From Stomoxys calcitrans (taxonomy: Eukaryota > Arthropoda > Insecta > Diptera > Muscidae), in the NCBI RefSeq assembly GCF_963082655.1, contig NC_081552.1:1860001-1924000 (forward strand): 64,000 bases of DNA, given 5' to 3'. The notes beneath the pieces were generated by a model. It was given only the letters and a program-made list of their open reading frames with translations, did not search any database and was not told where the DNA came from. The translations under genes were made by a program, and so were the position numbers. Shown here one piece after another: positions 1 to 11,588 of the stretch; the first letter of the stretch is position 1; every line of letters starts with the position of its first letter.

Positions 1-1010
1 TCCTTCAGATGCGGCAACATTTGTGGAAAAGGAGTGCACTGTTTCTGTCTGAATTATAGTTATATGCTGAAGCATCGCCACATATGTTTTTCTTCATTCC
101 CTCAAGATTTATATATCTTCCTGAGTCGTTCCCCAAAAACCAAATCTATTTGGGAAGACTTATGGAAATGTAGGTCAGCCAAGTCCAGATCCTTAAAATC
201 ATACCAACTGGCAACTTCAAAGGATATGGAGGGTAATTTCCGTGTAACCTTGGGAAGTACGATAGCTGAGACGGAGAATCGAACATTGTGTTTACTAGAA
301 ACGATTATAAGTTCACATTCCTTATTTGAACTTTGCTGCTGGTCTCCAATGCCAAAGATTTCAAAAAGACGTTTCGTACTAGGGATCTGCAGACGTTGCA
401 AAATCCATTCCGATGTAAATGTTCTCCGTGAGCCTGGGTTAATTAAGGTCCGTATCGTGAATAATTCACCTCGCAGTTCAATTTGAACTAAAGCCGTTCG
501 AAGGAGAATCATATCGCTGAAAAGTTTGCTTGAACGTATGAGATGCGACTCAGACTTGTGAGAAGGAGGGATTCCTTTGCTAAAGTTCTCATTAAATTTG
601 GTTTTGAGGTGCAGCAAGGTGTGATGCGATTTGTGGCAAACAATGTATTTGTTAGTACTCTTGCACTTCACCTTGAGATGAGACTGGGATAAACAATTGC
701 TACACATCTTGTTTTATAGACGAAGTCTATACGTTGCTGAGGGGTATACTCATGAAATGGGGAACACATTCTATTAGAATATTTGGAATAACATAGAGGA
801 CAAGAAGAATTCAACTTTTCCTGGGAATGGCAAATCTTCCCAGAGCTCGGAGCTGAGAGTTTACTCTTTGTGGACCTGAAGCTTGAGATACGTTCCGAAA
901 CTTCGAACCGATTTATCAAAAACTCATCCAATTGGCTCCATGTTGGCAAATCGCGATGCGGCTTGAGGGACTGCTCCCAAAGGAGAAGTGGAAAGCTCTG
1001 GTAGCTTCAT
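1..1010 (-). mobile_element. BEL/Pao LTR retrotransposon remnant, gag-protease part, running off the window edge
   Basis: Read on the minus strand, pieces in several frames follow the BEL/Pao order: end of gag (about 1010-720), cysteine-rich zinc knuckles, aspartic protease (about 560-120), then a short stretch at 100-1 that resembles the protease-RT linker and leads out of the window. The gag piece contains LPTWSQLDEFLINRFEV, which is typical of BEL gag. At least three frame changes or deletions break it, near 985-950, near 715 and within 100-40, so it cannot make a working polyprotein. No LTR is visible here. The upstream gag region beyond about 1010 is too decayed to follow. The superfamily is clear; the lineage inside it is not. 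Confidence 0.85.
102..707 (-). pseudogene. BEL/Pao zinc-knuckle and aspartic protease fragment (201 codons)
   Basis: The open stretch starts inside a zinc knuckle (CSNCLSQSHLKVKC, then CHKSHHTLLH) and continues into the retropepsin-like domain that in these elements cuts the polyprotein. The expected catalytic loop is present but reads LINPGS where the family normally has an aspartate before PGS or SGS, so the catalytic residue looks lost. Downstream FEIFGIGDQQQSSNKE and ECELIIVSSKHN fit the same domain. The frame then ends at a stop near 102, and similarity continues in another frame toward position 1. The ATG that opens this frame is internal to the ancestral reading frame, not a true start. 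It is a dead fragment of the element above. Confidence 0.8.
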
Positions 1011-3054
1011 AATTTGGTACAAAAACTTGACAATTAGTATGAACTGAAATTTGGAAATTATCGCCGAACCCATAACACGGTCCCTTATGCTCCAAATCAA
1101 TGCGTTAATTAGGAAAAATGTGTTGAACTCTAAGTAATGCCCACACATTTCCCGGAAAATTCTGTGAAGTTAGCAAACATTGAGAAAATATGAAAGGTTC
1201 ACCTATGAATGAAATGATGACGCCGAAGATGGTGGTGTTCAATTGAATTACATAAAAGCGCTGAATTCATACAACTTGATTGAATAATAAAAAATACCCC
1301 ATTAAGGACTCCCCGTCATAAGTCTCGAAGTTGTCAAGAACATGTGTTAGCAGCTGGTGGTCTTGGTTTCGGAAAACATTTTTGCTGCGCCGCTCACCCA
1401 GGCGGCAGAAACGCTTTGCCTGTCGACGACTTGTTTGACATTTTCCCTTGCTTGCATGTGTTTTGTATTATTCGAGGTAAATTAATTAATTATCCATGCT
1501 TTTCCTATTTTTGGCTACCAAGAAGCTGGCAAAGTCGAAATTTGCTTTCAACATAATCAAAAATTAATATCAACAGAGCACTGGGGACTTGGGGGTGATA
1601 TGCGATGCGACGCGACGACTGGGTATTTGAGTAGCGCGTAGCTAAGTCCTTTATGGGCTATGGCCGACGATGGGTGTTTGAATATAAAAAAGTAATTGTA
1701 AATAAATAATAAAGCAGTAATATACCGTTAAATAATCCGAAAAACCAACACCATTAATAAAATGCCACAAACACTCCTACAATGAAGGCTGTGTATGCAG
1801 TGCCATGCCATTGCCACCCATTTGCGCAACGCAACCAGGCAAATCACACAGCATCGCACTTTGAGGGGCGACATTTAAGCACCAACACCAACGAAAATGT
1901 GGCCCACACTACGGTGTAGTAGAGTAAAATCCAATTCAATCCAATCAACTTAACAACTTTCTATGAGAAGCTCAAGAAAAAAGCGCCACTACCACCATTG
2001 CCCTTCACACTCAACGATTCCCAACAGTGGCCAGCAAGGAGCAGCTCAATGTGTATGAGCACGAGTACTTCATTTGTTAGAGCAACTTTACTGGGCCATG
2101 CCGTCAAAGTTCCAAGGAATCTGGCATGTCATAACGTAGGCATTGCGACGCACCTCCCCCCCACCCTTCTTCACGACAATAAAATATTGGCAAATAAAAC
2201 GATTTTGACACTGAATTTAAGCAATTCCACTTGTATGGACTTCACAACGCCAAGATGGGCCTCTACACCAGTGAAGGCTGACATACTTGAAAGTAAATGA
2301 AAGGTCGGTCGTCTACCACGGCCAAGGAGGCACTGTCCGGCCAGCAGCAGGCAGGGCCAATGACTATGACAACAAGAGCAAGGAGACTCTGGTGTATATT
2401 TTAATGAAATTAAAAGAGCGTTGCATTTCCATAGAGGACGAATGGATGGCTGGCCAAAGGCATCGGAAGCGCGGAATGAAGGGGCCAACAAGATAAATTA
2501 TATGTAACAGAGTCTTTCTATAGCTGATAGCGGCAAATGAAGGGAATTACCAAGGCACCATGTCCATGTGACGACTTCCAGAGAAAGAGTGCAAAATGTT
2601 TTTATTTTTCTTAAATGAGTCCAAGCTAATTTACAGCAGAATAAATGCTTCAATGATAGAGACGGGGCCAATGCTGTGACCAATGATTATTTGTCATGAC
2701 TTAAAGGCTGATGTTTTAAGGCCACAAAACAAACAAGTACCACTTCCGTTTCCTTTCATTCACAAACACAAATAAACAAGCGACCATTGTTCCTTAAATA
2801 CGATATTGGTTTCCATATATTTTCATTGTCTCCCCTTGGTATTGTTTTTCATCTAATGGCCACAGAGTTGTAGTGTATTATGTATGCCTTTTCAAATTAG
2901 CCCATCAAATTACCAATTACGCAAATTACAAAACTATACCATTTCACAAGACCCCTACCGACAGTGGTTACGGCGGGGGAGAATATCAGCACATTTATTA
3001 AATTTGAAGAAGACTTTACTTTCTTTAATGGGCTATGACAGAACATTTGTTCCA
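1011..3054. other. No recognisable gene; mostly single-copy-like DNA
   Basis: I see only short open frames of low interest on both strands, AT-rich text and a few short simple repeats. A GC-richer block at about 1380-1440 and the stretch 1990-2500 hold frames of up to about 106 codons with no family signature. Nothing here could be assigned to a transposon or to a host gene. Confidence 0.5.
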
Positions 3055-3512
3055 CTAGCTGAACGTAGAATAGCGTCCCAAGCGCGTCCCAAGCGCCTGC
3101 GTTCGTTCTAAATTTCTGACATCAAACTTCGAGGTGTCTCCCGCCACCTGATCTTTACATCGGACTTTTGGTCTTCCCGGTTTGCGTGTACCACCGTGTT
3201 TGCCTTCAAAAGACTTATTTGCTGGAGCTTCTTCATCCATTCTGACAACATGACCTAGCCAACGTAGCATTTGTATTTTTATGCGTGTCGCCATACAGCT
3301 CATACAGCTCGTGGTTCATACGTCGCCTATATTCTGGTCCATATATTTTACGAAGAATCTTTCCCTCAAATACACCAAGCACTGCCTGATCTGCTTTCAC
3401 ATGTACCCATGCCTCAGAACCATATAACAACATGGGCAGTATCGTCTGGCGAGTGGTGGCCATGTTTCTAAACTTAGTCCAAAGTAGCATCTGTTTGCCA
3501 GTATTATTCTTC
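3055..3512 (-). pseudogene. Non-LTR retrotransposon, C-terminal end of reverse-transcriptase ORF (RTE-like)
   Basis: Minus-strand frames at about 3490-3233 and 3303-3055 overlap and together carry the post-RT tail found in many insect LINEs: LLYGSEAWVHVKADQAVLGV, GKILRKIYGPEYRRRMNHEL, then RWLGHVVRMDEEAPANK and GRPKVRCKDQVAGD. A frameshift near 3300-3280 splits them. An 11-bp direct duplication (gcgtcccaagc twice, about 3074-3097) shifts the frame again before the natural end. The catalytic RT core is absent, so this is a 5'-truncated, dead copy. The same family, with its endonuclease, occurs at 58466-62091. Assignment to the RTE clade rests on general resemblance; CR1-like clades remain possible. 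Confidence 0.8.
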
Positions 3513-3516
3513 GCTT

Positions 3517-3819
3517 TATCTCGGATCGGTCTATATGGGGGCTATATCAAGATATAGTCCGATATAGGCCATCATCCAACTTAACCTGCTTATGGACAAG
3601 GAAAGAATCTGTGCAAAGTTTCAGCTCAATATCTCTATTTTTAAAGACTGTAGAGTGATTTCAACAGACAGATGGACAGACGGACTGACATGTCTCTCAT
3701 GTTTTACGCTGATCAAGAATATACATATTCTTTATAGGGTCGGAAATGGATATTTCGATGTGTTGCAAACGGAATGACAAAATGAATATATCCCCATCCT
3801 TCGGTGGTGGGTATAACAA
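3517..3819 (+). mobile_element. HINE family B, tail fragment
   Basis: The last internal unit (gatcggtctatatggggg), the microsatellite (acagacagatggacagacgg), the conserved atactttatagggtcgg-type stretch and the B tail hairpin ending ggtggtgggtataa are all present. The head and earlier units are missing. It abuts the LINE fragment on its left. Confidence 0.75.
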
Positions 3820-4114
3820 GCTTGAAGGGAGAATGGTTGGTTTTCTGAACCTGCGGACTTTAGAAGGTGATAATCGTTCCCTTCATTGCTTTCACCCAGA
3901 CAAAAGTTCTCCATTGTTTTAAGCTAAGGTTAGGTTTAAGTGACAGTCTGCCATCAGACTCACTTTGACGTTTGTGTCCATTGTAATATCACAGGAACAG
4001 GAGAAGGCAGATACCTTCTAGCTCGGACGTTTTAAAATGCCCAATAACTTGTGAATGTTCACATTCTCTAAATCAGTCAAGTTCTCAAGGAAATGAGCAT
4101 CTTAGTGAAGGACA

Positions 4115-5232
4115 CACACAACATAGGTTAGGTTGCCATTATGGACATTTTCCTAAGCCAGCGCACCTCTAAATAAAAAATCCAAGTCAGAAAATCCATA
4201 CTAGAACATTCTATTGTAATTGTTTTCCATACCATGGCCCGAAGTTGGTTTATGTCTGGTATTGTGTCCCAATTTAAGTGCCGACGTCTGTTTGCCGCTA
4301 AAGCCGGGCAATGACGTGGGAATTGCTCTAACGTCTCATCATCTTCCCATGCTATCACTTGGCGTAGTCCTATGTGCCCTTGTATGATACTGAAAGCCAT
4401 CCTTCTTACTTCCTTACAGTAATAGGCTTGTCCGCTCACAATCTGGATCACCCCATAGGATTTTCGTCGTTGTGGTCGTCTAGACCACAAGTGTCGTCAC
4501 AGGTATTCGATCGGAAACCTCTTCCACTCCCTCAATGTTTCTCATCGTCGCCACGATTATACTGTGATGGTATGACCTGCTCCTATCCTCTATCAATTCA
4601 CCCATCGTCTTAAGTCTCATAGCCGCAGTGGCTGCCTCACACTGTCCATTGCTCTTGTGACCAAAGTAATGAGGCGTACGTAAGTATTGGTTTCAGCGAT
4701 ATGGGAGTTATATTGATGTTGGTTTTTACTGCCTTAAAAGTTCATATCGGATGAAATATACACATTGGGGCTATATCTAAATTAGGACTGATTTTAGTGA
4801 AATGTTGCGGCAACATCAATTTAAACGTCTCATGTAAAATTGTGGCTTTTACAGCCTTAAAAAGCCAAATCGGATGAAAGATATATATGGTAGCTATATC
4901 TAAATCTTAACCGATTTTTATGAAATATTGCACATACATTGAGACTTGAATGTAATGTTTTTCTGATTGTCTGCGAAGATATTTTTACCAATCGTCGTTA
5001 GGACATTTTATCTTAGCCATTCAACCACTTCTTTACTTGCAACGATCTACACTTGATACACACTACAGCGGTCGGGTAACCTTCTCGATATGACCAGTCC
5101 TAGTTCTTCAGGGAGTACACCCCAAAGCCCAACTGGTCGTCTAGTTTGGAAACATCCGTTTAGAAAAGTCTATGCTAAATCTTTTAACGGGGATATTCTA
5201 ATCGGTTCTATCAGGAATAGTCGCATGATACG
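4115..5232 (-). pseudogene. RNase-H LINE (I/Jockey-like), broken 3' half
   Basis: In minus orientation the pieces run in order: the start of the RNase H region at about 5230-4980 (LPDRCSVYQV, then VVEWLR), post-RT sequence at about 4670-4500, and the C-terminal zinc-binding tail at about 4490-4128 (WEDDETLEQF, HCPALAANRRRHL, DTIPDINQL). Same-family copies lie at 27348-27662, 30572-32022, 37236-37535, 38718-39071 and 45905-46316. The order of the blocks relative to the 30.6-32 kb copy shows internal rearrangement or deletion, and a HINE C segment sits inside. Several cysteines of the zinc motif are lost, and the copy cannot code. The 3' end meets an aggttaggtt motif. Confidence 0.7.
4690..4965 (+). 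mobile_element. HINE family C internal units inside the LINE
   Basis: Two tandem units are recognisable by agatatatatggtagctat and by atctaaatct followed by accgatttttatgaaat. Neither head nor tail is present. The segment interrupts the LINE copy at 4115-5232. Confidence 0.6.
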
Positions 5233-5838
5233 ATTTTGGATGTTGACTTCTTGAGCCACTAGAGGGCGCAACTCTTATCAGATGTGGCTTAAATTTTGCA
5301 CGATGTGGTTTGTCTTGACTTCATACAACTGTGCCAAGTATGGTCCAAATCGGATCATAACCTGTTATAGCCCCCATGTAAATGGATCTCCTGGTTGTAC
5401 TTTTTGAGCCTCTAGAGGGCGCAATTCATATCCGATTTGGCTGAAGTTTTGTACAACGATTACCTTCTTTGACCTTTTTATGACCTTCAACTTATTTGCC
5501 AATATTGTAAAAATCAGTCCATAACCTGATACAGTTCCCATAGAAAGACATCTCCCGATTTTACCTTTTCTTTTCTATAGGACGCACTTATTATCTGATT
5601 TGGTTGAAATTTCGCACAACGACTTCTACTTTGGTAAGACCAACAGCCAAGTCGGGTATGGCCCCAATCGGTTTACAACTTGGTATAGCTCGAATAACAT
5701 AGCAATTCTTATCCATTACCTTTTGTTCACCTATAAAGAGGTGTCGGGCAAAGAGCTTGACAAGTGCGATCCATGTTGGAAGGTATATAAGATTCGGCCC
5801 GGCCCAATTTGGCACGCTTGTACTTTTCTGTTCCTTTT
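5228..5838 (-). mobile_element. HINE family A, head and three or so internal units
   Basis: On the plus strand one reads the reverse complement: internal units with cttcttgagcc and gggcgcaa, then the inverted head at about 5775-5835 (ccatgttggaaggtatataa followed by ttcggcccggcccaa). The tail and microsatellite are missing. It follows the LINE remnant directly. Confidence 0.75.
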
Positions 5839-5851
5839 TTCGTCTATCCCC

Positions 5852-6715
5852 TTTTTATACCCACTACCGAAGGAGGGGGGTATATTCATTTTGCCATTCC
5901 GTTTGCAGCACATCGAAATATCCATTTCAGATCCTATAAAGTATTGTATTGTATATATATTCTTGATCAGCGTAAAAATCTAAGACCATCTAGCCATGTC
6001 TGACTGTCTGTCTGTTGAAATCATGCTACAGTTTTTAAAAATAAAGATATTGAGCTGAAACTTTGCACAGATTCTTTTTTTTATCCATAAGCAGTTGGAC
6101 AAGATGGCCTATATCGGCCTATATCTTGATATAGCACCCATATAGACCGATTCGCCGATTTAGGGTCTTAGGCCCATAAAAACGACATTTTGCCGAAAGC
6201 CGATTTTTGCTGAAATTTTGCACAGTAAGTTGTGTTAGGCCCTTCGACATCCTTCTTCGATTTGGACGAGATCGGTCCAGATTTGGATATGTCATATATA
6301 TAGCTGTCATATAGACCGTTCTCTCGATTTAAGGTTTTGGGCCCATAAAAGGCGCATTTATTGTCCGATATCGCCGAAATTTGGGACAGTGAGTTAAGTT
6401 AAGCCACTCGACATAATTCTGCAATATGACACAGATCGCTCCAGATTTGGATATAGCTGTCATATAGACCGATCTCTCGATTTAAGGGTTTTTGCCCATA
6501 AAAGGCGCATTTATTGTCCAATGTCGCCGAAATTTGGGGCAGTGAGTGAAGTTAGGCCCTTCGACATTCTTCTGATATCTGACATAGTGACTTGTGTTAG
6601 GCTTTTCGACATCCGTGTCGCATATGGTTCAGATCGGTTTATTTTTAGATATGGTTACTAAAAAGGCCAATATTTTGTTATACTGAATTGAACAATGACT
6701 TGTACTCATTAGAAT
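5852..6715 (-). mobile_element. HINE family B, nearly complete
   Basis: The inverted tail starts at tttttatacccactaccgaa. It is followed by the conserved cattttgccattccgtttgc region, the atatatattcttgatcagcg stretch, the microsatellite core (gtctgactgtctgtctgttg) and four or so internal units with ttaggcccttcgacat. The units end near 6700. The head hairpin is not seen. Confidence 0.8.
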
Positions 6716-7300
6716 AAGAATTTGGAGTCCTTCTCTTATTCTTCCCCAAATCTATCCAAGTCCATTACTTGCTTGCTACAAGGGGTTACCTCCTTTATTA
6801 TTCATTAACATATTTATTGCTGCCCTTCTTGTACTATTTTCATTGTTTGTTCCACCGTTCATACATCTGTTCGTCACTATTTTTGTCTCTATTTTCGTTC
6901 ACCCATGTATCCATACTTTTTTTCATTCCTCACATAATCTTGTGTCCCTTTTATAGTCCCTCTATGTGGTCTATATTGGTAATACATTGTGACATACCTT
7001 GCTTTTCTCCTTTGGGTGAAATGTAGAGCATGGGATAGAATGTTCCTCTTTGTTTCCCATCTTGCCTGCCGTTTTCGTACCTCCTTTTGTCCACTTTTGT
7101 TACAAGTTCTCTGTTCATTTCTTCGTCCACCCTTTGCTCTTCCTTATTGCCCTTCATTCTTCCATCTGTAGTTGCGATCCTTATTTTCTTTCAACCTTCC
7201 TTCCATGTTTCCGTCTATTCTTGCGTTCATTCTTTTTTTTGGTCTTTGCTCTTACGTTTTTTCTTGAAGGCCATCGTGGTGCATACCTCACCGAACGCCC
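6716..7300. other. Pyrimidine-rich tract, no gene recognised
   Basis: The plus strand is strongly T- and C-rich from about 6730 to 7265. This keeps several plus frames open, with peptides made mostly of F, L, S, Y and C. That is compositional and not evidence of coding. Confidence 0.5.
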
Positions 7301-7360
7301 AGTGGGATAGTTCTCGGAAAGAACATCGAAATATTTATCCATTTACTAATGATGACACCA

Positions 7361-7615
7361 CGTGTGAGCTCTGCGACACCGCGTTTGGACGTACGTCTCA
7401 GAAAGAGACCCCCTATTATTATTGAGTTTAACTGAAATCGGGCAGCACAAAGCGATATTAGAAACTTAAATTTTTACTGGTTTGACAGTCAGTCAGTTCT
7501 AAAAATTAAAGTTTCTAATATCGGTTTGTGCTGCCCGATTTCAGTTAAACTCAATAATAATAGGGGGTCTCTGTCTGAGAAGTACGTCCAAACGCGTTGT
7601 AGCAGAGTTCACACG
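7361..7615. repeat. Long imperfect palindrome, about 115-bp arms
   Basis: The left arm, about 7361-7475, and the reverse complement of the right arm, about 7502-7615, differ at roughly seven or eight positions. The spacer is about 26 bp. A 20-base stretch around 7420 (ccccctattattattgagtt) is identical in both arms. The arms contain no long coding frame. The structure could be a fold-back element or an inverted duplication; its family was not recognised. Confidence 0.85.
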
Positions 7616-7659
7616 GGGAATAAAATTGTACCCTTCAACTAGTTAATATATATATTTTT

Positions 7660-7725
7660 TTTAGCAGAATCCGTGGTTGTGGGTTCCCAAGATTTGGCCC
7701 GACCGAATTTAGCGCTCTTGTACTT
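7660..7725 (-). mobile_element. HINE family D head fragment
   Basis: It reads ttagcagaatccgtgg, then gggttcccaagatttggccc, then gcgctcttgtacttg. This is the inverted, slightly decayed head hairpin shared with 14468-14533, 19711-19793 and 49762-49826. Confidence 0.6.
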
Positions 7726-10517
7726 GCCTTGTTTCTACAACACTTGCCCCTTAATACCATTTGGCGGTTTGGAGTACCGTCAAGTTTTTTGTTATTTGAA
7801 TCCCCTTATCCCTCCTTTTGTCGTATCTCTTTAGTTTGGTATAGATCGGTAAGGCTTTGAGTTTTTCAGTATTTTAAAAAATGTTTGCAGACATGGCAAT
7901 GCTTGTTCACTGAACGTCTGTCCGTCTTTTTGGCATTGACAAAAACTATTGCATCTCTAGTCTATGTGCCTATTATTGTTTTCCCATTTCGTTCAAATGT
8001 TTTCAAATGTTTTTATAGTACAAAGTACAGTACAAGTACAACAACAGCGGCATCCATTTCGGAAATCAATATTCTGACATTTTGTGTTTACCGTGAGCAT
8101 TATTCCCCTAATGGAAGTTACTTAAGTGCTAAGTTCAAAATGAAATATGATATGTTAAGCAGCCGGCTGGTTTCAAGGCAAAAGTGGCAACTCACAAAAT
8201 GTGGCTTTTTGTTACCAGTGTGCCAAAGGCGATGCCCTTTTGACCCATTTCTGGTGTCTTCTTGATTTAAGAAGGCTTTAAATTTTTCGCTTTGAACAAA
8301 TTTCACTTGGAGAGCCCTCGACCCAGGAAAAGAGAGAGGAGAGATGACGTTAAAGGACGTTTATGGACTTTGCTTCCGGAGAGTTGGTTATTCCGTTTTT
8401 AATGGGGAAGACCAAGACACAGAATGTTCGTCATGAGATGGTCATTTGCTTGAGAGAACAGAAACAAAAAGGCAAAATAGGAAGAAAAGATGAGGGGAAA
8501 ATCACAAAACAACAGAGGCTACAACTGCCAGTATTCAAATGAAATGAAGACCAGGATTGGTGAGTGGGTGAGCTAGCTAGCAAGCAAACAAAGAAGCATG
8601 TCTTGTAACCCGTGGTTTAGGGGGCCTTTGTCTTTCAAGTTTTTTTGGTAAATTTTCAAATCGTCAGTCAAATTGTTGGATAGCGAATGTTTATTTAATT
8701 ATGGAACCATCTGCGCTTTTCTGCTGCCAAGCAATGGCAAATGCTTTGATTGCATCACCGTCATGATGATGGGGGCGGGCAGCAGACGCTCTAATACTTT
8801 CCATTTCACTTTGTAGGGCTCGCTTTTGTTGTATTTCGTTTTTTCTTCAATTTAATGGTAAAATGTTTATTTTTATGTTTATTTTTGGTTATATTTTGGC
8901 CAAAAACACAATCAAATTATGTGAACATTTATTCTGCTGTAGTTCTTGCCAATACGTAGGGCTTTTGCTGCCGCTTACGCCGTTGCCTGCCTGACCCTGG
9001 TTTGGTTATTTGTGTGGCTTATTTGGGGCTTTTTAGAGCTCGCTTCGTTAATTTCATTGTTTCGTCATGAAGGAGACTTTGAAGAAATGTCATAACATGT
9101 TTTATTACTTTTTACCATAAAATAATGTTTGCCAACTCCTCCCCCCCCACCTGCCATACCACCACCACCACCACGCCTGCCATTTGTACTTTCCAGGGTT
9201 ATTATGACTTTTGTCGTTTTATCGCTGCTCGCTGCTACTCTGGCCTCCTTAGCACTCGGCTGGGGATTTGAACGACTTTTCCAATAAAAGTCAATGTAAT
9301 AAAACTACCACTTGGGTAGCTCGCAAAAATCATTTGATAATCTCAGCCATGATCAAATCAAAGAAGTGCCAACATTTTATGATTTCCTATGGAATTTCTC
9401 ATGATATACTCACACCCACACATAGACAAATAAGCGCAAACAGCTTTTGAGATAATAAACTGTAAGATTTGATATGTATTTTTTTTTAGAATTTTTTTTT
9501 AGAAAATGGATTACCTTAAAATTATTGCAATTTTACTGGGGGAGTGGCATCACTGCCGGCTCTAGCAGAATACAAATCCCAATGGTCATGGCCCGGCATT
9601 CTCTTGACTCAGTTAATTAGGATACGTTTTTGATTTTTGTGTTCTTGGCTGCTTACGCCTCATTTATCAATGTCAACTTGTCGACTTGTCCGCCTGATTC
9701 GATTTCTCGATTGTGTGCGTAATTGTTGGGAAAAGTTTTCGGGAAAACACTTCATTAGAAAAATGATGAAATGAAATAAATTGATGGAATTCCTTGTGCT
9801 GTTCCTTAGCTCTGTCGTTGCTGGTGTGTGTTTTGAAGTAAGCTACGGCAGGACATCATTACCCATCCAAGGCATTTCAAGAAGTCCTCTAAATGGGTGG
9901 AGGGCAGGGAGTGGAGCTGCAGAGGATGTTGTTGGTGCAGGCTGTGGTTCCTGTGATTTACTCAAAAATTTATTGCAATCGTTTCACTTTGATTGAGATT
10001 TGAATATTTCTCGGTGAGGAAGTTGGTTTTAAACTCTCTCTGGCGGGAGTGCAAAGCGCTAATGGCTCTTAAGGGCCACACTGAACTTTATAATGAAATA
10101 TGTAAGGAGAAAAATTGTTATGACAGGGCTCTGGCATTCATTGTCGAGGTCTACAAAAACCAAATGGAGGCAGAAAAAATACATCATTATTACCCATATC
10201 TGAGGACAAAGTTCAGTTCTCCAAGAGAAATAAGAAAAGAAAAGCAAAACATAAAACAGATGATAAAAGTGTAAAACTTTGCATATGAATACAATAATAA
10301 AATACCCAATGTATGACTATGGCGAATGTATGAATATGTGTGTATGTATGGGTATAGTAATGGGGTGTACTCATAGAAAGAATGCAAAGAATATTCAAGC
10401 ACGGTTGCTAAATAAGGGCTAAGGAAAAAATTTATTTGAACATAAATATCGATTTTTTTTTTGAAAATAAAATTTTGTGAGACCATCATGGTCATAAAAA
10501 ATGTGCCACGAAGATAA
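7726..10517. other. Single-copy-like DNA without a recognised gene
   Basis: It contains homopolymer and short simple repeats (poly-C and CCA runs near 9140-9175). The only frame worth naming is 9993-10274 on the plus strand (93 codons, rich in charged residues), which shows no motif, no clear splice context and no family I know. The frame 7885-8265 is likewise unassigned. The block would fit intron or intergenic DNA. Confidence 0.5.
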
Positions 10518-11350
10518 ACAAGTAAAAAGGCGTTAAGTTCGGCCGGGCCGAATCTTATATACCCTCCACCATGGATCGCATTTGTCGAGTTTTTTTCCCG
10601 GCATCTCTTCTTAGGCAAAAAATGATATAAGAAAATATTTGCTCTGCTATTAGAGCGATATCAAGATATGATCCGGTTTAGACCACAATTAAATTATATG
10701 TTTGAAACCTGTGTAAAATGTTAGCCAATTCGAATAAGAATGGCGCCGTTTGGGGGCTCAAGAAGAAAAATAGAGAGATAGATTTATATGGGAGCTGTAT
10801 CGGGCTATAGACCGATTCAGACCATAATAGGCTGATGGTCATGAGAGGATCCGTCGTACAACATTTCAGGCAAATCGGATAATAATGGCGACCTCTAAAG
10901 GCTCAAGAAGTCAAGGTCCCAGATCGGTTTATATGGCAGCTATATCAGGTTATGAACCGATTTGAACCATACTTGGCACAGTTAAAACAGCAAAATTTCA
11001 TGCCAATCGGGTAAGAATTGCGCCCTCTAGAGGCTCAAGAAGTCAAGACCCAAGATCGGTTTATATGGCAGCTATATCAAAACATGGACCGATATGGCCC
11101 ATTTACAATACCAACTGACCTACATTAATAAGAAGTATTTGTGCAAAATTTGAAGCGGCTAGCTTTACTCCTTCAGAAGTTAGCGAGCGTGCTTTCGACA
11201 GACAGACGGACGGACATGGCTAGATCGACATAAAATGTCTCGACGATCAAGAATATATATACTTTATGGGGTCTCAGACGAATATTTCAAGTAGTTACAA
11301 ACAGAATGACGAAATTAGTATACCCTCCATCCTATGGTGGAGGGTATAAA
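10518..11350 (+). mobile_element. HINE family A, complete copy
   Basis: The head hairpin TTCGGCCGGGCCGAA at 10537-10551 is followed by tatataccctccaccatgg. About four internal units follow, then a short microsatellite (gacagacagacggacgg) near 11200 and the tail hairpin ending tatggtggagggtata at 11333-11348. Head motif and tail arm are reverse complements over about 17 bp. The letters before the hairpin (aaaaaggcgttaag) are those usual for family B, so even this copy mixes family features. Confidence 0.85.
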
Positions 11351-11588
11351 AAAATGAGCTACGGAGCAACAGCTAGAGCCTTTGCTTTTGTCTAGCATTC
11401 GAAGCCATCAATACCACCTTCAACAGATGCACTAATTCAAGTGCCACCATTGAAGTGGTGTAATTGTTGTAGACAAAAAATTTGTCATTACACGAACACA
11501 TGCATTGGGAAAAGTACAGGTATTTGTATCATAGAGGTGTTTTCGCAATAAATACGATACAAATGCAACATATCAACGTACGGCCCTG

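Noticed and set aside
6769..7310. Overlapping plus frames rich in F, S, L and Y
   Set aside because: Produced by the pyrimidine-rich strand; typical of low-complexity DNA.
9993..10274. 93-codon plus frame with gene-like composition
   Set aside because: No recognised domain, no clear splice sites or conservation evidence from sequence alone; left as unassigned.
10552..10580. TATA-like tatatacc and Kozak-like CCACCATGG beside the HINE head
   Set aside because: The words belong to the subterminal inverted repeat. The ATG opens only a short frame that ends after a few dozen codons and is not conserved between copies.
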